In this document: positions 46,701 to 57,627 of the stretch, in pieces
Numbering within the stretch: position 1 is the first letter of the stretch
Layout of the letters: every line of letters starts with the position of its first letter
Origin: Batillaria attramentaria
Lineage: Eukaryota; Mollusca; Gastropoda; Batillariidae
Assembly (NCBI GenBank): GCA_018292915.2
Contig: JACVVK020000055.1
Span: 951,501 to 1,015,500, forward strand
Direction: 5' to 3'
Length of the DNA: 64,000 bases
The notes under the pieces: model-generated
The model's database searches: none
Told to the model about the DNA's origin: nothing
The model's input: only the letters and a program-made list of their open reading frames with translations
Program-made: the position numbers and the translations under genes

Positions 46701-49700
46701 TGACAGGAAAACCAAACGTCAAGAGTCAACTGGAAGGGCAACAGTGGTTGTTGACCTCACTGAATCTGATGATGGTATGTACTGTGGTTTTTCACATTGC
46801 TGTTCAACAGTAGAATGCACTTCACTAGACTGTCTGTTGGTTGGTTTTTAATTTTTCGTAAACATTCTTTGCTGAGTACTTTATTTTGGTTTCAAGACAT
46901 GATGATGGAAAGATTGATCAACTGCAGTTCATAAAAAGTAAGATTATGCGATTTCTTCCATGGATACTCAACTCTAGACATACAAAACACAAAATTTTGG
47001 TGTATTTTTATGTAATAACAGATGGTATGTGTGTGCATAGTACCATTAGATATAATGGTTCACCATATCAAAACTTTCCACAGATCACCTAGTGGGTGGT
47101 GGTCAGGATGCTGCAGATGCCACACCTACACCATCCACTGCTGCAGCCAGCTCTTTAGGACCAGTATCACTCCCCTCCAGTCCACCACCACTGGGTCCAT
47201 CCTCCAGCAGTAGTGGGCCACAGCCATCCCGCAACCCTCTCCCAGCCCACCAGCCACCCCCCTTGCAGTTGCGACCTCCACCAGCCCATCTTCCACACCG
47301 ACCTCAGCGCCCAAGTGCATGTCGTCTGCATCGTTCTTGTACCAGTGACTCTTGCAAGGTTGGTGTGAAGTACTGTAGTTCCAGATCCAGTTCCAGAATG
47401 TTTAAAATGAAAACTCTCTGGAAAACCTGTGGCATGTATGTGTAGAGCTGTTGAAGTGGGGCTTTTGTTTGAGTGTGCTAAGCTATTTGTGTGTGTGTGT
47501 GTGATATAGCTCCACTGTACTACAAGATGCCTGACTCTTGGCTTTTCTACATTAGCGCCAAGGGGAGAGAATCACTGCCTCTGTGTGCTGGTGCATTCAT
47601 CTGCAACATTGTTGAATGTTCTTTATTTTGTATAATCATATTTTCTTCCAAAACACTGACAGTGCTTGTGTCTGTGCAGTTCATGATGCGGGGTCGTAGC
47701 TCTAACAACAGTGGATACTGCTCTCACCATGGTGACCATCATGTTTCCTGCCATTTCCATGGACAGACCCCTCATCCTCACCCTCATCACCCCCAGACAG
47801 TACCCCACATACCTAGTCAACCCATGGCTCCACCCGTACATTTGATGGAGCACCCAGTCACCAGTAAGTCTCTTCACGTTTGATATTAGCCTGAGGCATT
47901 TGACTCTGTAACCTTCACTGTAGTCACCTAAAACCTTACGTGCTGTACATCATTGGTGCAAAATAATGCACCTGTGCTTCTAAAGAGGGAATATGTATTA
48001 TCCCTTGCCATACATCGTAAGTGCAAACTCACACACACTTTTCAAGAAGGAACTAGACTAATCAAATCAAACTTGTTTACATGCACACTAATGTGATGGT
48101 CTGTATAGGCTGGTTATATACAGAAAAGTGATAAAGTCAAATTTTCATTAGATAAAGCATTTTTCACTTATTTTGGTGGGACAGTTCTCATCATATCATT
48201 GTAGCAGCCTGCCATTTCGGTAATATGCACAGTTTCAATCTGTGGTGTCATTTGTTTGGTCGCACAGATATCGATAGACATTTCTGTTAGTTTCTTTCTT
48301 GTATATTTTATCTCAGTCACACTACACAGTCACAGTTACCTGACTCTACCCTTGAAGTTCCTTCTTATAAAGTAAGGGTGGTTTTGCACCAGTGACATAG
48401 GGTGAGGGTTATCAGTGTTTTTTTCCTTCTTTAAAAGTGTGGGTGGTTTTGCACCCATGATCCCATGATGTACAGAGAGGGTTATAAACATTTTTGTTAT
48501 TTATTTACTTGTTCAGTTGTTGTTTATCAAAATCACGCAAGTTTTGGTGAGCACTTCACCAGTACCCTTATTGACAAAGTCATGAAGTTTTGTGGATCTA
48601 GCAGGAAAACTGACTGAGCTACAGACAATTGAATGAAAGTGTGGGTGCATTTGCACCCATGACATATGGCGAAGGTTAAAGGCTAGGAGTACAAAAGGCA
48701 GGCTGGTTTTGCCATGCATGGTTTGGCAGGGTTGTGTATCATTCAGAGTTTGTGTGTGTGCGTGCCATTCAAGTTTTCACTCATGTACTTCCACCTGAAA
48801 CAGATACGCCTGTTTTATTTTAAGGTTGCTAATTCTAAGGACGAAAACAAATTGTCGTAATTTCTTGGATACTTGAGCTTGAAAGTTACAGTAACTTCAG
48901 TTACTCAGCACTGATCTTGAGAGCGTTGTGTGTTTTGATACTCTACAGAAAGAACACCTTAAAAAGCTCATGTGGAATTTTTTTTTTTTGGTATGTAAGC
49001 TGGCCATTGGTGTAATTAAGTGAAATTTTTGTTGTGTTTCAGTTAACTGTCCTCATGCAGCCCATGTGCATCACTCAGTGCAGCCTCCACGGGCCCACAT
49101 CCATCATCACCACTACCACCCATCCCTTCCTCTTCACCCCGTCTCATTACCCATGTCCAGCCTACTTCAGCCACAACCCCATGCCCACCAAGCCCCACCA
49201 GATATTACACAGCATGATCCTGTGCCCTTCCCCTCCAGTGACAACCTCCCACCCCCTCACATGATGCACCATCCATCCTCTGAACCACTGGGCTCTGTTC
49301 TGCGGAACAGATGTTTCCCACCTCACCTGCGGAACATTCCGCCTCCAGACATGAGTCAGTCAACACAAAGGTAAGACAGCTTCTCTTGGATGTTTATCTG
49401 TGTCAATTGTGACTGACCTTAGCTAACTGCAAAGACCCTATTTTACTTTCAGCATTTTTGGCTCACTTGTGTAACAAAGTGAGTCTATATAATAACCCTC
49501 CGTCGTCTGTCTGTGTGTGTGTCTGTGTGTCCGCAGTAAACCTTAACATTGGCCTTTTCTCAGAATCTACAGATAGCAGAGGCACCAAACTTGGCATACT
49601 GATAGACAGCCATGAGACCTTTCAAAACATACCATATTGATTGACCTTGACCAAGGTCAAGGTCACTAAAGCTGTCTGTTTGAAAGTTGTCATTGGCATT

Positions 49701-52620
49701 TTCTCAGAATCTAGAAAAGCCAGACACATCAAAATTTGCATGATGATAGACATTGACAAAACCTGTACTGGCATACTTGTATTCAATTTCTTTGAGTCAA
49801 GGTCAAGGCCACTCAAAATGTTTTGCGGAGACCTTAACGTTAGCATTTTCTTGGAAACAACAAACAGCAGAGGCACCAAACAAGGCACAGTGATAGGCAG
49901 CAATGAGACCTATGCAGACATAGCCTTTTGATTGACCTTGTCTGTTGGTGAAATTTTACATTACCATTTGTACAGAAGCTGTGAAAACTAGAGCTATCAA
50001 ACATGGCATAAAGATAGTCATTGATAAGCTCTTCACTTACAGATCTCATTTGAATGACCTTGACCCAAGGTCAAGGTGAAACAAGCTGTCCTTGGAAAAC
50101 TGTTGTATTGCTATTAATTTGCTATTTTGCTAGGAACTATGAACACAAGAGACACCTTACTTCAGGACAGACAGTGATAGCTTTACAAACATACTCTTTT
50201 GAATGACCTTGACCCATCTCACAAGTGAGCCAAGGAGGCTTTGCTCCTCTAGTTTTTAATAGTTTGATGAAAAGCGCAAGTAGTCAGATTCATAACTATG
50301 TTTCCTACGGCAAAAAGAAGAATGCTGTGCCTGTGATTGTTGTGAATTGGTTTTTGTTCCGCAGTATACTTGACCATGTTAGTATTGTTACTGACCAGTC
50401 AGTCAGTCAGATTCATAACTATGTTTCCTACGGCAAAAAGAAGAATGCTGTGCCTGTGATTGTTGTGAATTGGTTTTTGTTCCGCAGTATACTTGACCAT
50501 GTTACTGACCAATCAGTTCATGAGTCAGCTATTCTTCTTACAGTTTTATTTCTTATCCCACACATGTGATTGATGTTGATGTGATGGAAATCACTGGTGA
50601 TAATCTTTTGCAGCCAAGGTCAGCAGCCACCTCATCATCACATGCATCACCACATGCACCACTACCACCTTAACCCTGCACCACTCAATGCTTGGGCCTC
50701 ATTCCGCATGGTGAGTACATAACCAGCGCTCTGCTGCTCCTTGTGTTTTCCCTACAAAGTGTCGATACACCATAAATGGTGCTGGTATCATCCCTCTAGT
50801 CTAAACAGAACATGACTTCCCAAATGTTAAAGGGGCTAATGCTACCGTTTTTATGCTCCCATATCGTTCTGAGCTGTTTTCATGGTATCTATCATCACAC
50901 CACGTAGACACCTGCACAGTGACAGCATAATGCTGGCACTGAGCCAGCAGAAACATTAAAAAATATAATAATAAAAAAACACGCAAACTTTGTGCCCACG
51001 TTTTCATACAGTGCCCAAGTGAAGTTTTTGAGCAAAGTCAAACTTTGCATTGCAGTATTATTGCATGGTTGTCAAATACAGATTTTATATTCCAAATTGA
51101 TCAGTGAGAACTGTTTGACTTGGGTTCCTGACAATTGTTTATTATAATGATGCAGCCTCCAATGCCAGAGCTGCCATCTTTCCCATCATTCCCCACACTA
51201 CCACGACTCCAGCGCATGCAGGTCGGTCTGGGTGGTATGGTTTTTCATGGACCCACCTTTGAAATGCGGGCAAGTATAATTTTGAGTCTTCCTTTTGTGT
51301 ACATATGGTCATGAAATTGTGTGCTGTGTAGTGCTGGTTGTGGAACAGTGTGCAAAATATACACTGCTGTGAAAGAATATTAAATGCTGGCAACATTTGC
51401 ATATTCTACATAATTTGAAATTAACAGTTTATGAGCCATATTCAAAAAATGATAAATGAGAGGGTCCTGTACAATATGTTAAGGCGTTTTTAATGTGTAA
51501 TTCATCTGTTGGTCGTGATCTTTCATTCTAACATTGTCGTCTTTGTTATGTCAGTTCAACATGGAGGGGCGTGGCAACATCAACTGTGGCGCTTCACAAG
51601 CTGTGATTGAGCGGAATACTTTACCACACACATACAGAAAGGTGAGAGACCACATAACTATTTGTACTGTTCAGTTTAATTCTACAGATGAATGACTTCC
51701 ACTGGTCATGAATGAAAGCTCATAAGGTGCATACAGTGATAGAGAGATCAACTGCATTGCAAAGCATCCAGGGACTAAAATTACCAAAAACATATAGAGC
51801 TGCTCACACTATTACATGGTGTGTTTTTCACATGTGGTGAGCTGTTGCATTTCCCCCCCCAGCAGCACTGACAGGGTACTGTAGCTCTGAGTAAATGAGT
51901 TGGATGGAGTTTTGCTTTTATTTGCACAAAATCTGTGTGGAAGTGAGGATTGAAGTGGTCTGCTCATGTGCAGGTGAAGCGGTGTACAGAAGGGGAGGAG
52001 GACCACCCAGAGAAGTGCACCATCTGTCTCAGCGAGTTTGAGGAGGGTGAAGATGTCAGGTTAGTTATGTAGTCTTGCATAACTGTGAAATGCTTGTTGG
52101 TGGTCTGTGAAGTGGCTGGTCTTTCCAGAGGTGTTTTCCATTTGCAAGAAATAAATTCTGAACAATTACCCATTGCATTTATGCTGCTTTCAATGGTCGG
52201 ATTGACCTGATGCATGTATTGCAGCATATCATCAGTATTGAGCTGACAAACTTCCAGCAGTGTGAGTTTTATTTTTTTTAAAAGATGTTTTAATGTTTTG
52301 CTGAAGCTACTGTTGGCTGTTTGTCACCCTGAACCCCTCATGGATAATGTAAGCAGAACACCTTGTTTTGTGGCATTTCAGATCATGTGGAAATCACCAA
52401 TCAGAGAATTTGATTCAGTGGAGAATAGCTCAGTTGAAATTCATTCCTGGTGCTGCTGACTGCTCAGGATAATTCTGTATATATGTTTTGCAGACGACTT
52501 CCATGTATGCACCTTTTCCACATCGAGTGTGTTGACCAGTGGCTGGCCACCAACAAGAAGTGCCCTATCTGCCGCGTGGATATTCAGGCCAGCAGCAAGG
52601 ACTCCATGGCACATGACTGA
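37826..52620 (+). CDS. rnf111: Arkadia-type RING-H2 E3 ubiquitin ligase (RNF111 orthologue), 14 coding exons
   Basis: Exons: 37826-37909, 38981-39134, 39379-39468, 41713-42510, 44216-44405, 46707-46774, 47084-47358, 47680-47863, 49043-49370, 50614-50710, 51156-51269, 51555-51641, 51974-52059, 52494-52620. Phases agree throughout and give 893 residues. The C-terminal RING-H2 uses Cys838, Cys841, Cys856, His858, His861, Cys864, Cys875 and Cys878, with [10 protein letters not shown] and [10 protein letters not shown] around it as in Arkadia. An [10 protein letters not shown] stretch (810-819) matches the TIER motif next to it. Candidate SUMO-interaction motifs are VIDVL (94-98), VEVV (431-434) and VVVDLT (452-457) beside acidic residues. 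Residues 554-756 are His/Pro-rich. Arkadia ligases ubiquitinate SUMO-marked and TGF-beta/BMP regulators in the nucleus. The start is the first ATG in the first recognised exon, and exon 4 could instead end at 42492. Confidence 0.9.
38016..38838. mobile_element. hAT element, perfect 8-bp duplication (RNF111 intron 1)
   Basis: Ends CAGGGCTCCCTAAA and TTTAGGGAGCCCTG are perfectly inverted. GCTATGCC flanks both sides (38008-38015, 38839-38846). A short frame starts ATGCCACTGAAAAAAGTG near 38428. In the second copy it encodes [10 protein letters not shown], perhaps the N-terminus of the parental transposase. The element is non-autonomous. Confidence 0.8.
39545..39895. repeat. Inverted partial copy of the 1.55-kb element
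   Basis: The strand-reversed sequence matches the last ~380 bases of the element (compare 31855-32240): TGACGTTTCTCCAGACAAT, GTAACGAAATCTGCGTCAT, then TCATGTTACG and TTTTCTAGAG. It is more diverged than the two full copies. It lies head-on to copy 2, starting 33 bases before it. Confidence 0.55.
39928..41477. repeat. 1.55-kb dispersed element, copy 2 (RNF111 intron 3)
   Basis: Collinear with 30748-32322, sharing the tRNA-like segment (40213-40287, minus), GA-run, the ~180-bp internal duplication, a CCGATTTTTTTAAATCGG palindrome and the terminal GTTGTTTCTCTATAGAGAAACAAC palindrome. Differences are scattered base changes and small indels. Confidence 0.6.
42640..42863. mobile_element. Tc1/mariner-type MITE in RNF111 intron 4
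   Basis: The ends GTGTCCAAAAGAAACGATAC and inverted GTATCGTTTCTTTTGGACAC match over 22 or more bases. TA flanks both sides (42638-42639, 42864-42865). Size is 224 bp with no coding capacity. It starts about 130 bases after the exon 4 donor. Confidence 0.75.
43051..43878. mobile_element. hAT element, second copy, left-truncated, with CA expansion
   Basis: Collinear with 38016-38838 from TTAAACTGTGCGTCTGTGCG to TTTAGGGAGCCCTG. The first CAGGGCTCCC bases are missing and no 8-bp duplication is seen. The short CA tract of copy 1 has grown to 43642-43714. The frame at 43406-43588 starts Met-Pro-Leu-Lys-Lys-Val-Lys and has a Ser-rich tail, possibly a transposase N-terminus. Confidence 0.65.
44981..45799 (-). 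pseudogene. Reverse transcriptase C-terminal half
   Basis: An open frame of about 270 codons on the minus strand covers the catalytic FADD box, the thumb with Gly-Leu-Lys-Ile-Asn-Arg-Lys-Lys-Thr, and the conserved C-terminal tail with Trp-Ile-Gly-His-Ile-Leu-Arg. The first recorded start, at 45721, is only an internal Met. It is a retrotransposition enzyme fragment that copied element RNA at the target site. It is cut off from its N-terminal half by frame breaks near 45800-45890. Confidence 0.75.
45884..46426 (-). pseudogene. Reverse transcriptase N-terminal half, frameshifted
   Basis: Contains palm/finger blocks: Val-Pro-Ala-Gln-Trp-Lys, Lys-Lys-Gly-Asp, then after a short frame disturbance (around 46200-46260, where two frames share the homology) Gln-Gln-Ala-Gly-Phe-Arg and the Asp-Tyr-Glu-Lys-Ala-Phe-Asp box. 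Frame closes at 45884. Not functional. Confidence 0.7.
48002..48675. mobile_element. Diverged piggyBac-like element in RNF111 intron 8
   Basis: The right end GGCGAAGG|TTAA (48669-48679) and left end CCCTTGCCATACATCG (after TATTA, 48002) match the termini of the element at 21177-23578. Subterminal GTGGTTTTGCACCCATGA words replace GGGTAGTTTTTTACCC of that copy. The left TTAA has decayed to TTAT. No coding frame. Confidence 0.45.
49460..50253. repeat. Nuclear-receptor half-site repeat, copy D (RNF111 intron 9)
   Basis: Begins GGCTCACTTGTGTAAC and ends ACAAGTGAGCCAAGGAGGC. Five TGACCTTGA or TCAAGGTCA words occur (near 49641, 49797, 49935, 50057 and 50206). Same monomer order as copies A-C. Confidence 0.7.
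50285..50523. repeat. Two-unit tandem duplication, 123-bp period
   Basis: CAGATTCATAACTATGTTTC begins at 50285 and again at 50408. The units are almost identical, apart from a short GTATTGTTA insertion at the end of the first. They lie about 100 bases before an RNF111 exon. Confidence 0.85.
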
Positions 52621-55000
52621 CAGCTGGCAGGCATCTAGTACCACCTGCCAGTTATACTATACCTTTTTATTGCCATGATCCATGACAGTGTCAAGGACAA
52701 GGTTAACATTGTGCATGCTGCATTTACATACATTGACGTGAGCTTGACTGTGTATCCGTGTACAGACCATGTCATCCTCAGCCAACAATTGTCCATGCTG
52801 CTATGGCAAAAAAACAAAAAACATAGTTGTGACAGATATGGTGGGAGGTCTGTCTGCGACCCTGAACCCTGAACTGATTGAGGGAAAGGAAGGAAATGGC
52901 CACTGCTGTGAAGACATTTATACACCATGACCACAGTCACAGCCCACCATGTGTATTGACCTCAGCTCCCACTAGCAACTTTTTCAGAATTGAAAATAAA
53001 AACAAAAATTCATGTATCATACTAGTATTATACTATCAACTGCCTGCTTGTCCTGCCTGTGTTTAGGCCAGCTACTGTTTTTGAGGGCTTCATAAAACAC
53101 AGGGGTCACGTTGATGTTTTGCATTTCGCAATAGAAAAAGCATGGGGTCAGTAAAAATGTGTACGGCACACACACAAAAAAGACCCCAAAAAAGGTGTAC
53201 ACATAAGTTAGGTTTTTAATTTTTATGACATGAGCCTGTGAAGGGAACCAGAGAGTCACAGAATGCTTCCTATTGTCACTTGACTGGCTAGTGACCAGTG
53301 TAATGAAATTCGTGTCAGGCACCGCTGACTGCCATCCAGCGGTAATTCTCAAGGGATTAGCCCAGCAAGCAGGGAGACTGTCAAAGCACTGGCATGTGGA
53401 TGCAATTAGGGCTGTTTCAAAATGCGTACCGGTACGCAGAGGTGCCTTGAAACTGCGTTGGGCATCCTCAAAATAAGACGAGATATTTTATTCAATCCCA
53501 TAAAAGGGAAATTACAATGCCTACTCCTCCTTCGATAAAAAAAAAATAAAAAAATTTACGTTCCCACAAACACCCACTCACTCTGATCCGCACACACATT
53601 CACGCACTCCCTAAACATAAAAACTTAAATATACAAACACATAAATACAAAATGGATTAATAACCGGAAAACTCTAAAAGGTATCACTTTCGTTAGGTTG
53701 TCCCCTCTTGTAAAAACCATTTGCAGTGGTGATGGCCCACGGGAGGAATGACCACTTATATCTTTCTGTGCGTGCGGCAGGCAATCTCCACCTACCACTT
53801 CTGTCGTTCGTCAAACTCAGACCTCAAGGGGTGAGTGTCATCAGTCAGTATGGATGAAGTTTTGTCCGTCAGTCGTCGGTGGTAGAGCGTATCGAAAAAT
53901 GCAATATGTATGCAAAAATATTCAATAATACACACAACACCTGAAATCTATGAAGTTTAAACACTTCACTGGAAGTGGAATTAGCAGGTGCACAGCACCA
54001 AATGCAGTGTGATGATGTGGGATGAAATATTGAATTGTACAGAGTCACACGTGGAACACTGACACTGGTCTGCAACAAGCTTTGGTGACATAGCACTCAG
54101 TAGTTATTGATTAGGCACTACACTCTTTCTCTGTTACTGTAGATTCCATTTGGAAAGATAATCCAGTTACGAGCTCAGGAGTTTACACAGTTTGTCAGAC
54201 TTGGCTTAGGTTTGGCTTACTCATCAAGCACTTGCTGGACTTTAAGCAGTGTTTGAAGTGCTCACACCAGGTGCAGTGTGTAGCATGTTGTGAGGATGCT
54301 GCCCCTGTGGCGTCGGGTAATAAGGACATGCTCCAAATACACACCCTTCACACGCACCGCCTTCCCCACCCCATCCCCTTCCATGGTTTGCACCAGTGCT
54401 CTACAGTCAGGTGTCTCTTGTACTGATGTGCATTCGTAACTTCATGATTCAGTATTTACAGGTTCATAGGTATTCACAGGTACGTGCACAGTCCATTTGT
54501 CCAACACTGGACTTTTTATGTAAATAAGTGTGAAACTATGCATTTACCATGGAAAGGTCAAAAGCGATGTTTTAGGACATTTTAGTGCAACTTTTGGAAT
54601 CAAAGAATTCAAAGGAAATCATGTTCTGATTGTAATTTTCCTGCGTGGCAGTGCTTGGAATGTTGTTTTTAGCGCAAGATGGTTGTACATAGTATGTAGT
54701 GATCACAGGTGTTAACAGTTGAGTGAGTGTTGTCTGGTACTCTTTAGTAAATGGTTATCATGATTCCAAACAAATGTTAAAAGTTACATGTATTGCAATA
54801 ACTTGCACAAATTGTACAGTCAACACGTATTCTTTGTACAGAACATTGTGAACGCTAGACACTGAAGTTGCAGCCACTTAGAAAATTTCTTTCATGATGC
54901 CTCAGCCGTCTTGTTCAGTTTAAGAGTGGGTTTATCTTGTATACATGCATGTACCATTTGAGTTCTGATTATTTATCAATAAAATCAGTATTTTGTTCGG
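52621..55000 (+). other. RNF111 3' untranslated region, with poly(A) signals
   Basis: AATAAA occurs at 52995-53000, about 375 bases after the stop, and again at 54978-54983. Either could end the transcript. A LINE-like fragment in minus orientation sits at about 53467-53830, which would favour the nearer signal. Confidence 0.4.
53467..53830 (-). mobile_element. Possible LINE 3'-end fragment
   Basis: Minus-strand translation of 53690-53810 gives Arg-Tyr-Lys-Trp-Ser-Phe-Leu-Pro-Trp-Ala-Ile-Thr-Thr-Ala-Asn. This resembles the RY.NSF.PRAI..N close of many LINE reverse transcriptases. It is followed on that strand by AT-rich sequence and a TTTTATGGGATTGAATAAAA terminus. Confidence 0.4.
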
Positions 55001-56837
55001 AGTCAATATAGTGGTTGTTTGTGGTTGTTGAAGCTGCCTCTACACATTCCATACTGCACACAGGTTTCATGACAGCAGACACACAATGGTACACGTACAA
55101 TTTTACACAGACCAAAAACAGCATGCCGCACCATGAAATCTCGTACATGTAACACCAATAATGTAGGAAGTGTGTACACTTATTTCATCGATATATTTTG
55201 GAAAAGGTGAGTACAAACAATTGAATAGTTTTACACAAACACTTCTCAAACAGGCATCCATTATCACTGAGGAAGTCATCTGTACAGTTTGTGCTGATAC
55301 ACTGTAATACAAGAACCCATTTTCACTGTAAATCATAGTTTCTCTTTCAGTCTATAAGCCCCTTGGTGCTTTCTTCACAAGTAATTCACAACATGAAACA
55401 CCTCGAGCACAGAACACATGACACTGACAGATTACAGATCATGGGATGGGACAGGACAATGAAATCTTTAGCAAGAAGTTGTTCCGTCACAAGATGGATG
55501 TGCCTACCACCCTCAGCTTACTAGTACTTGGAATCCAGTTTGTCTTTTTTTAAAATTAAAAACCCACTATGCACATGTATTTAATTTTAACGTGACACAT
55601 TTCAGTCAAAGCTAGTGAAAGAAACTTCTAGCTGGTACATGTGTATCATGAACAGGATTATTGAGAGAGCAGAACATACTGTACATGTGTTTCAACTACC
55701 TGTACCTGCTGTATGTAATGCTGCTTGTAAAAAGACTATTCTATACACACACAGATCCAATGAACATGTTGCAAGATGAAAATGACGGAAAAGAACCTCG
55801 TTAAAAGGCACACAGGACCAAGAAAAAAAAAAACCACAAAAACTTCTTGTAAACATAAAAGATGTGAAATGTCCAGCAAATAGCCTCATCCTGCATCCAG
55901 TCAGTCAGTGCAGCTCACACCCTACTCCACTAGGTGGCATCAGAAACAGACCAAGCCTTGAGGCCTGCCTCATCATTACAGCAGGTGTTGGTGGCACCAG
56001 CCAAATAGATACACAGGCTGACAGCTTGTTGTCAACCATGCAAACCTACACTCACTGGTAATCTCAATTCCAAACTTGAAAACTTTAATTTTTACCCATC
56101 CATCCACCAAAACTTATAAAACAGTTGCTGCTGCTGATTCTTTGAACAATGTTCTCAGTGGTAAATGACCAAACCCCGTTACACTGTCCTACTGCTTTTC
56201 TGCTATTTCCCCTCCAATTTCAAAATATACAGGTGTAAACATGACATATGGCTGTTCCATAATGTTTTCTTGTGTGCGTCTATCCATTTTCAAGTGTTAT
56301 AAAGTAACTGCTTAATAATCACACTAAGAATAACGCTGATCCTGTAGAATGCCATCTGCTTAAACGGTGTTACCATGGTAACTTCCAGTAGGTGTAGAAT
56401 TAATCTTGCATTAGTTAACAACAATTCTGCTGGTGTCTATATGATGATGCAGCCAGGACTTTTTGCATCAGTGATTTCTGGTGGGTCCTCACCCTTCTGT
56501 GCCAGCTTCACTCTGTCCAGAATCTGGAGACAAACATTACTACTACAGTGATGCACTTCACAAAGCAGTGAATTGTTGGACCACAATGTCCAGATGCACA
56601 GACACACTTTTGCAATGGAGACCTGATCTAATAAGAAACTATCTGACCATTTATTGTGTTACTGCGTAAATGTCAACAACATTTAAATTGTCCCCTAGTG
56701 TGATGGATGCTCAAAGTATCGTTCAAGCAAAGTTTACATTGTGCAAATGCTAAATATCTGATCATTTTTAATGCATTAAAGGCTCTATACGCAGAACAAG
56801 CATAAAATAGAGTGTTGAAAAAAAATCATCGAATGCG
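55001..56837. other. Intergenic, no gene recognised
   Basis: AT-rich DNA with no repeat ends, RNA gene or domain-bearing frame seen between RNF111 and the P2X7-like pseudogene. Confidence 0.5.
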
Positions 56838-57072
56838 AGTAATTTGCGCATCAGAATCAGTCAGTCGGGTCACAAAATAGCGTCTGAGACCGTTGTGGTG
56901 TATCGGGTCGGCACATGTGTTGCTCTGGAAGCTTGTTCTGGCATCGCGTTCGAAGCAGACGCCAGTGAAGCTTTAGGCCGGGGACACCGAGACCACAGTG
57001 ACGTCACATCCTTTAGCGCGCGCCGCCTGAAGGATTTTGTTGGTGGGCTGGCCGCCTTCGTGCGATCAAGGT
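56838..57072 (+). other. GC-rich exon-like segment upstream of the P2X7-like pseudogene
   Basis: A GC-rich patch ends in CGATCAAG|GTAAGC, a good donor at 57071. It carries an open frame with Asp-Phe-Val-Gly-Gly-Leu-Ala-Ala-Phe-Val, but the phase does not join the next exon cleanly, so it may be 5' untranslated. Its first 70 bases match the repeat at 1245-1810. Confidence 0.3.
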
Positions 57073-57348
57073 AAGCTTTATTCCATATTTTCACAATTTT
57101 GATAACATTCACGCATTGATTTCCAATCTGTGACATTCCAGATTGGATTTCTGTGACCATTGTTATAAGTTTTGTAGGCTGCAATGGGTCAGCTAGCGCA
57201 TCGTTGACTCGTTGACAGGATACCAAAGGCAAAGAATGAAAGATCAGTGTTGATCGATAACGCTTCCCACGATCTTCAAACTAGTTTACTTTATGAATCA
57301 TCCTTCCTTTCCGTGGATCAAAATAAGCGCACCAGTTGATAAATTCAA

Positions 57349-57351
<3 letters not shown>

Positions 57352-57387
<36 letters not shown>
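57352..57387. repeat. (TG)n microsatellite
   Basis: Pure TG dinucleotide run downstream of the GC-rich exon-like segment. Confidence 0.9.
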
Positions 57388-57388
<1 letters not shown>

Positions 57389-57627
57389 CGGCGTGAGGAG
57401 AGGGATGTAGGGAGGAATACGAGGTTGATTTTATTTCCAGTCACACTCAGACACACCATCAGAGCCCGGAGAGGGAGAGAACGAAATTAAAATTTTGCCT
57501 ACTACAGTAGTAACTGACTAAGTCCTTGTAGTCGGTGTCTGATTCGCCATAAAATGTGCTTCAGATAATTATACAAGCTGGTTGTTTTACAGTTTGCTTT
57601 TTTTTTTTTTTTTTTTTGCTGTTGTAG

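Noticed and set aside
50225..50569. 114-codon frame containing two identical protein repeats
   Set aside because: The repeats arise from the 123-bp tandem duplication of intronic DNA, with no domain or splice support.
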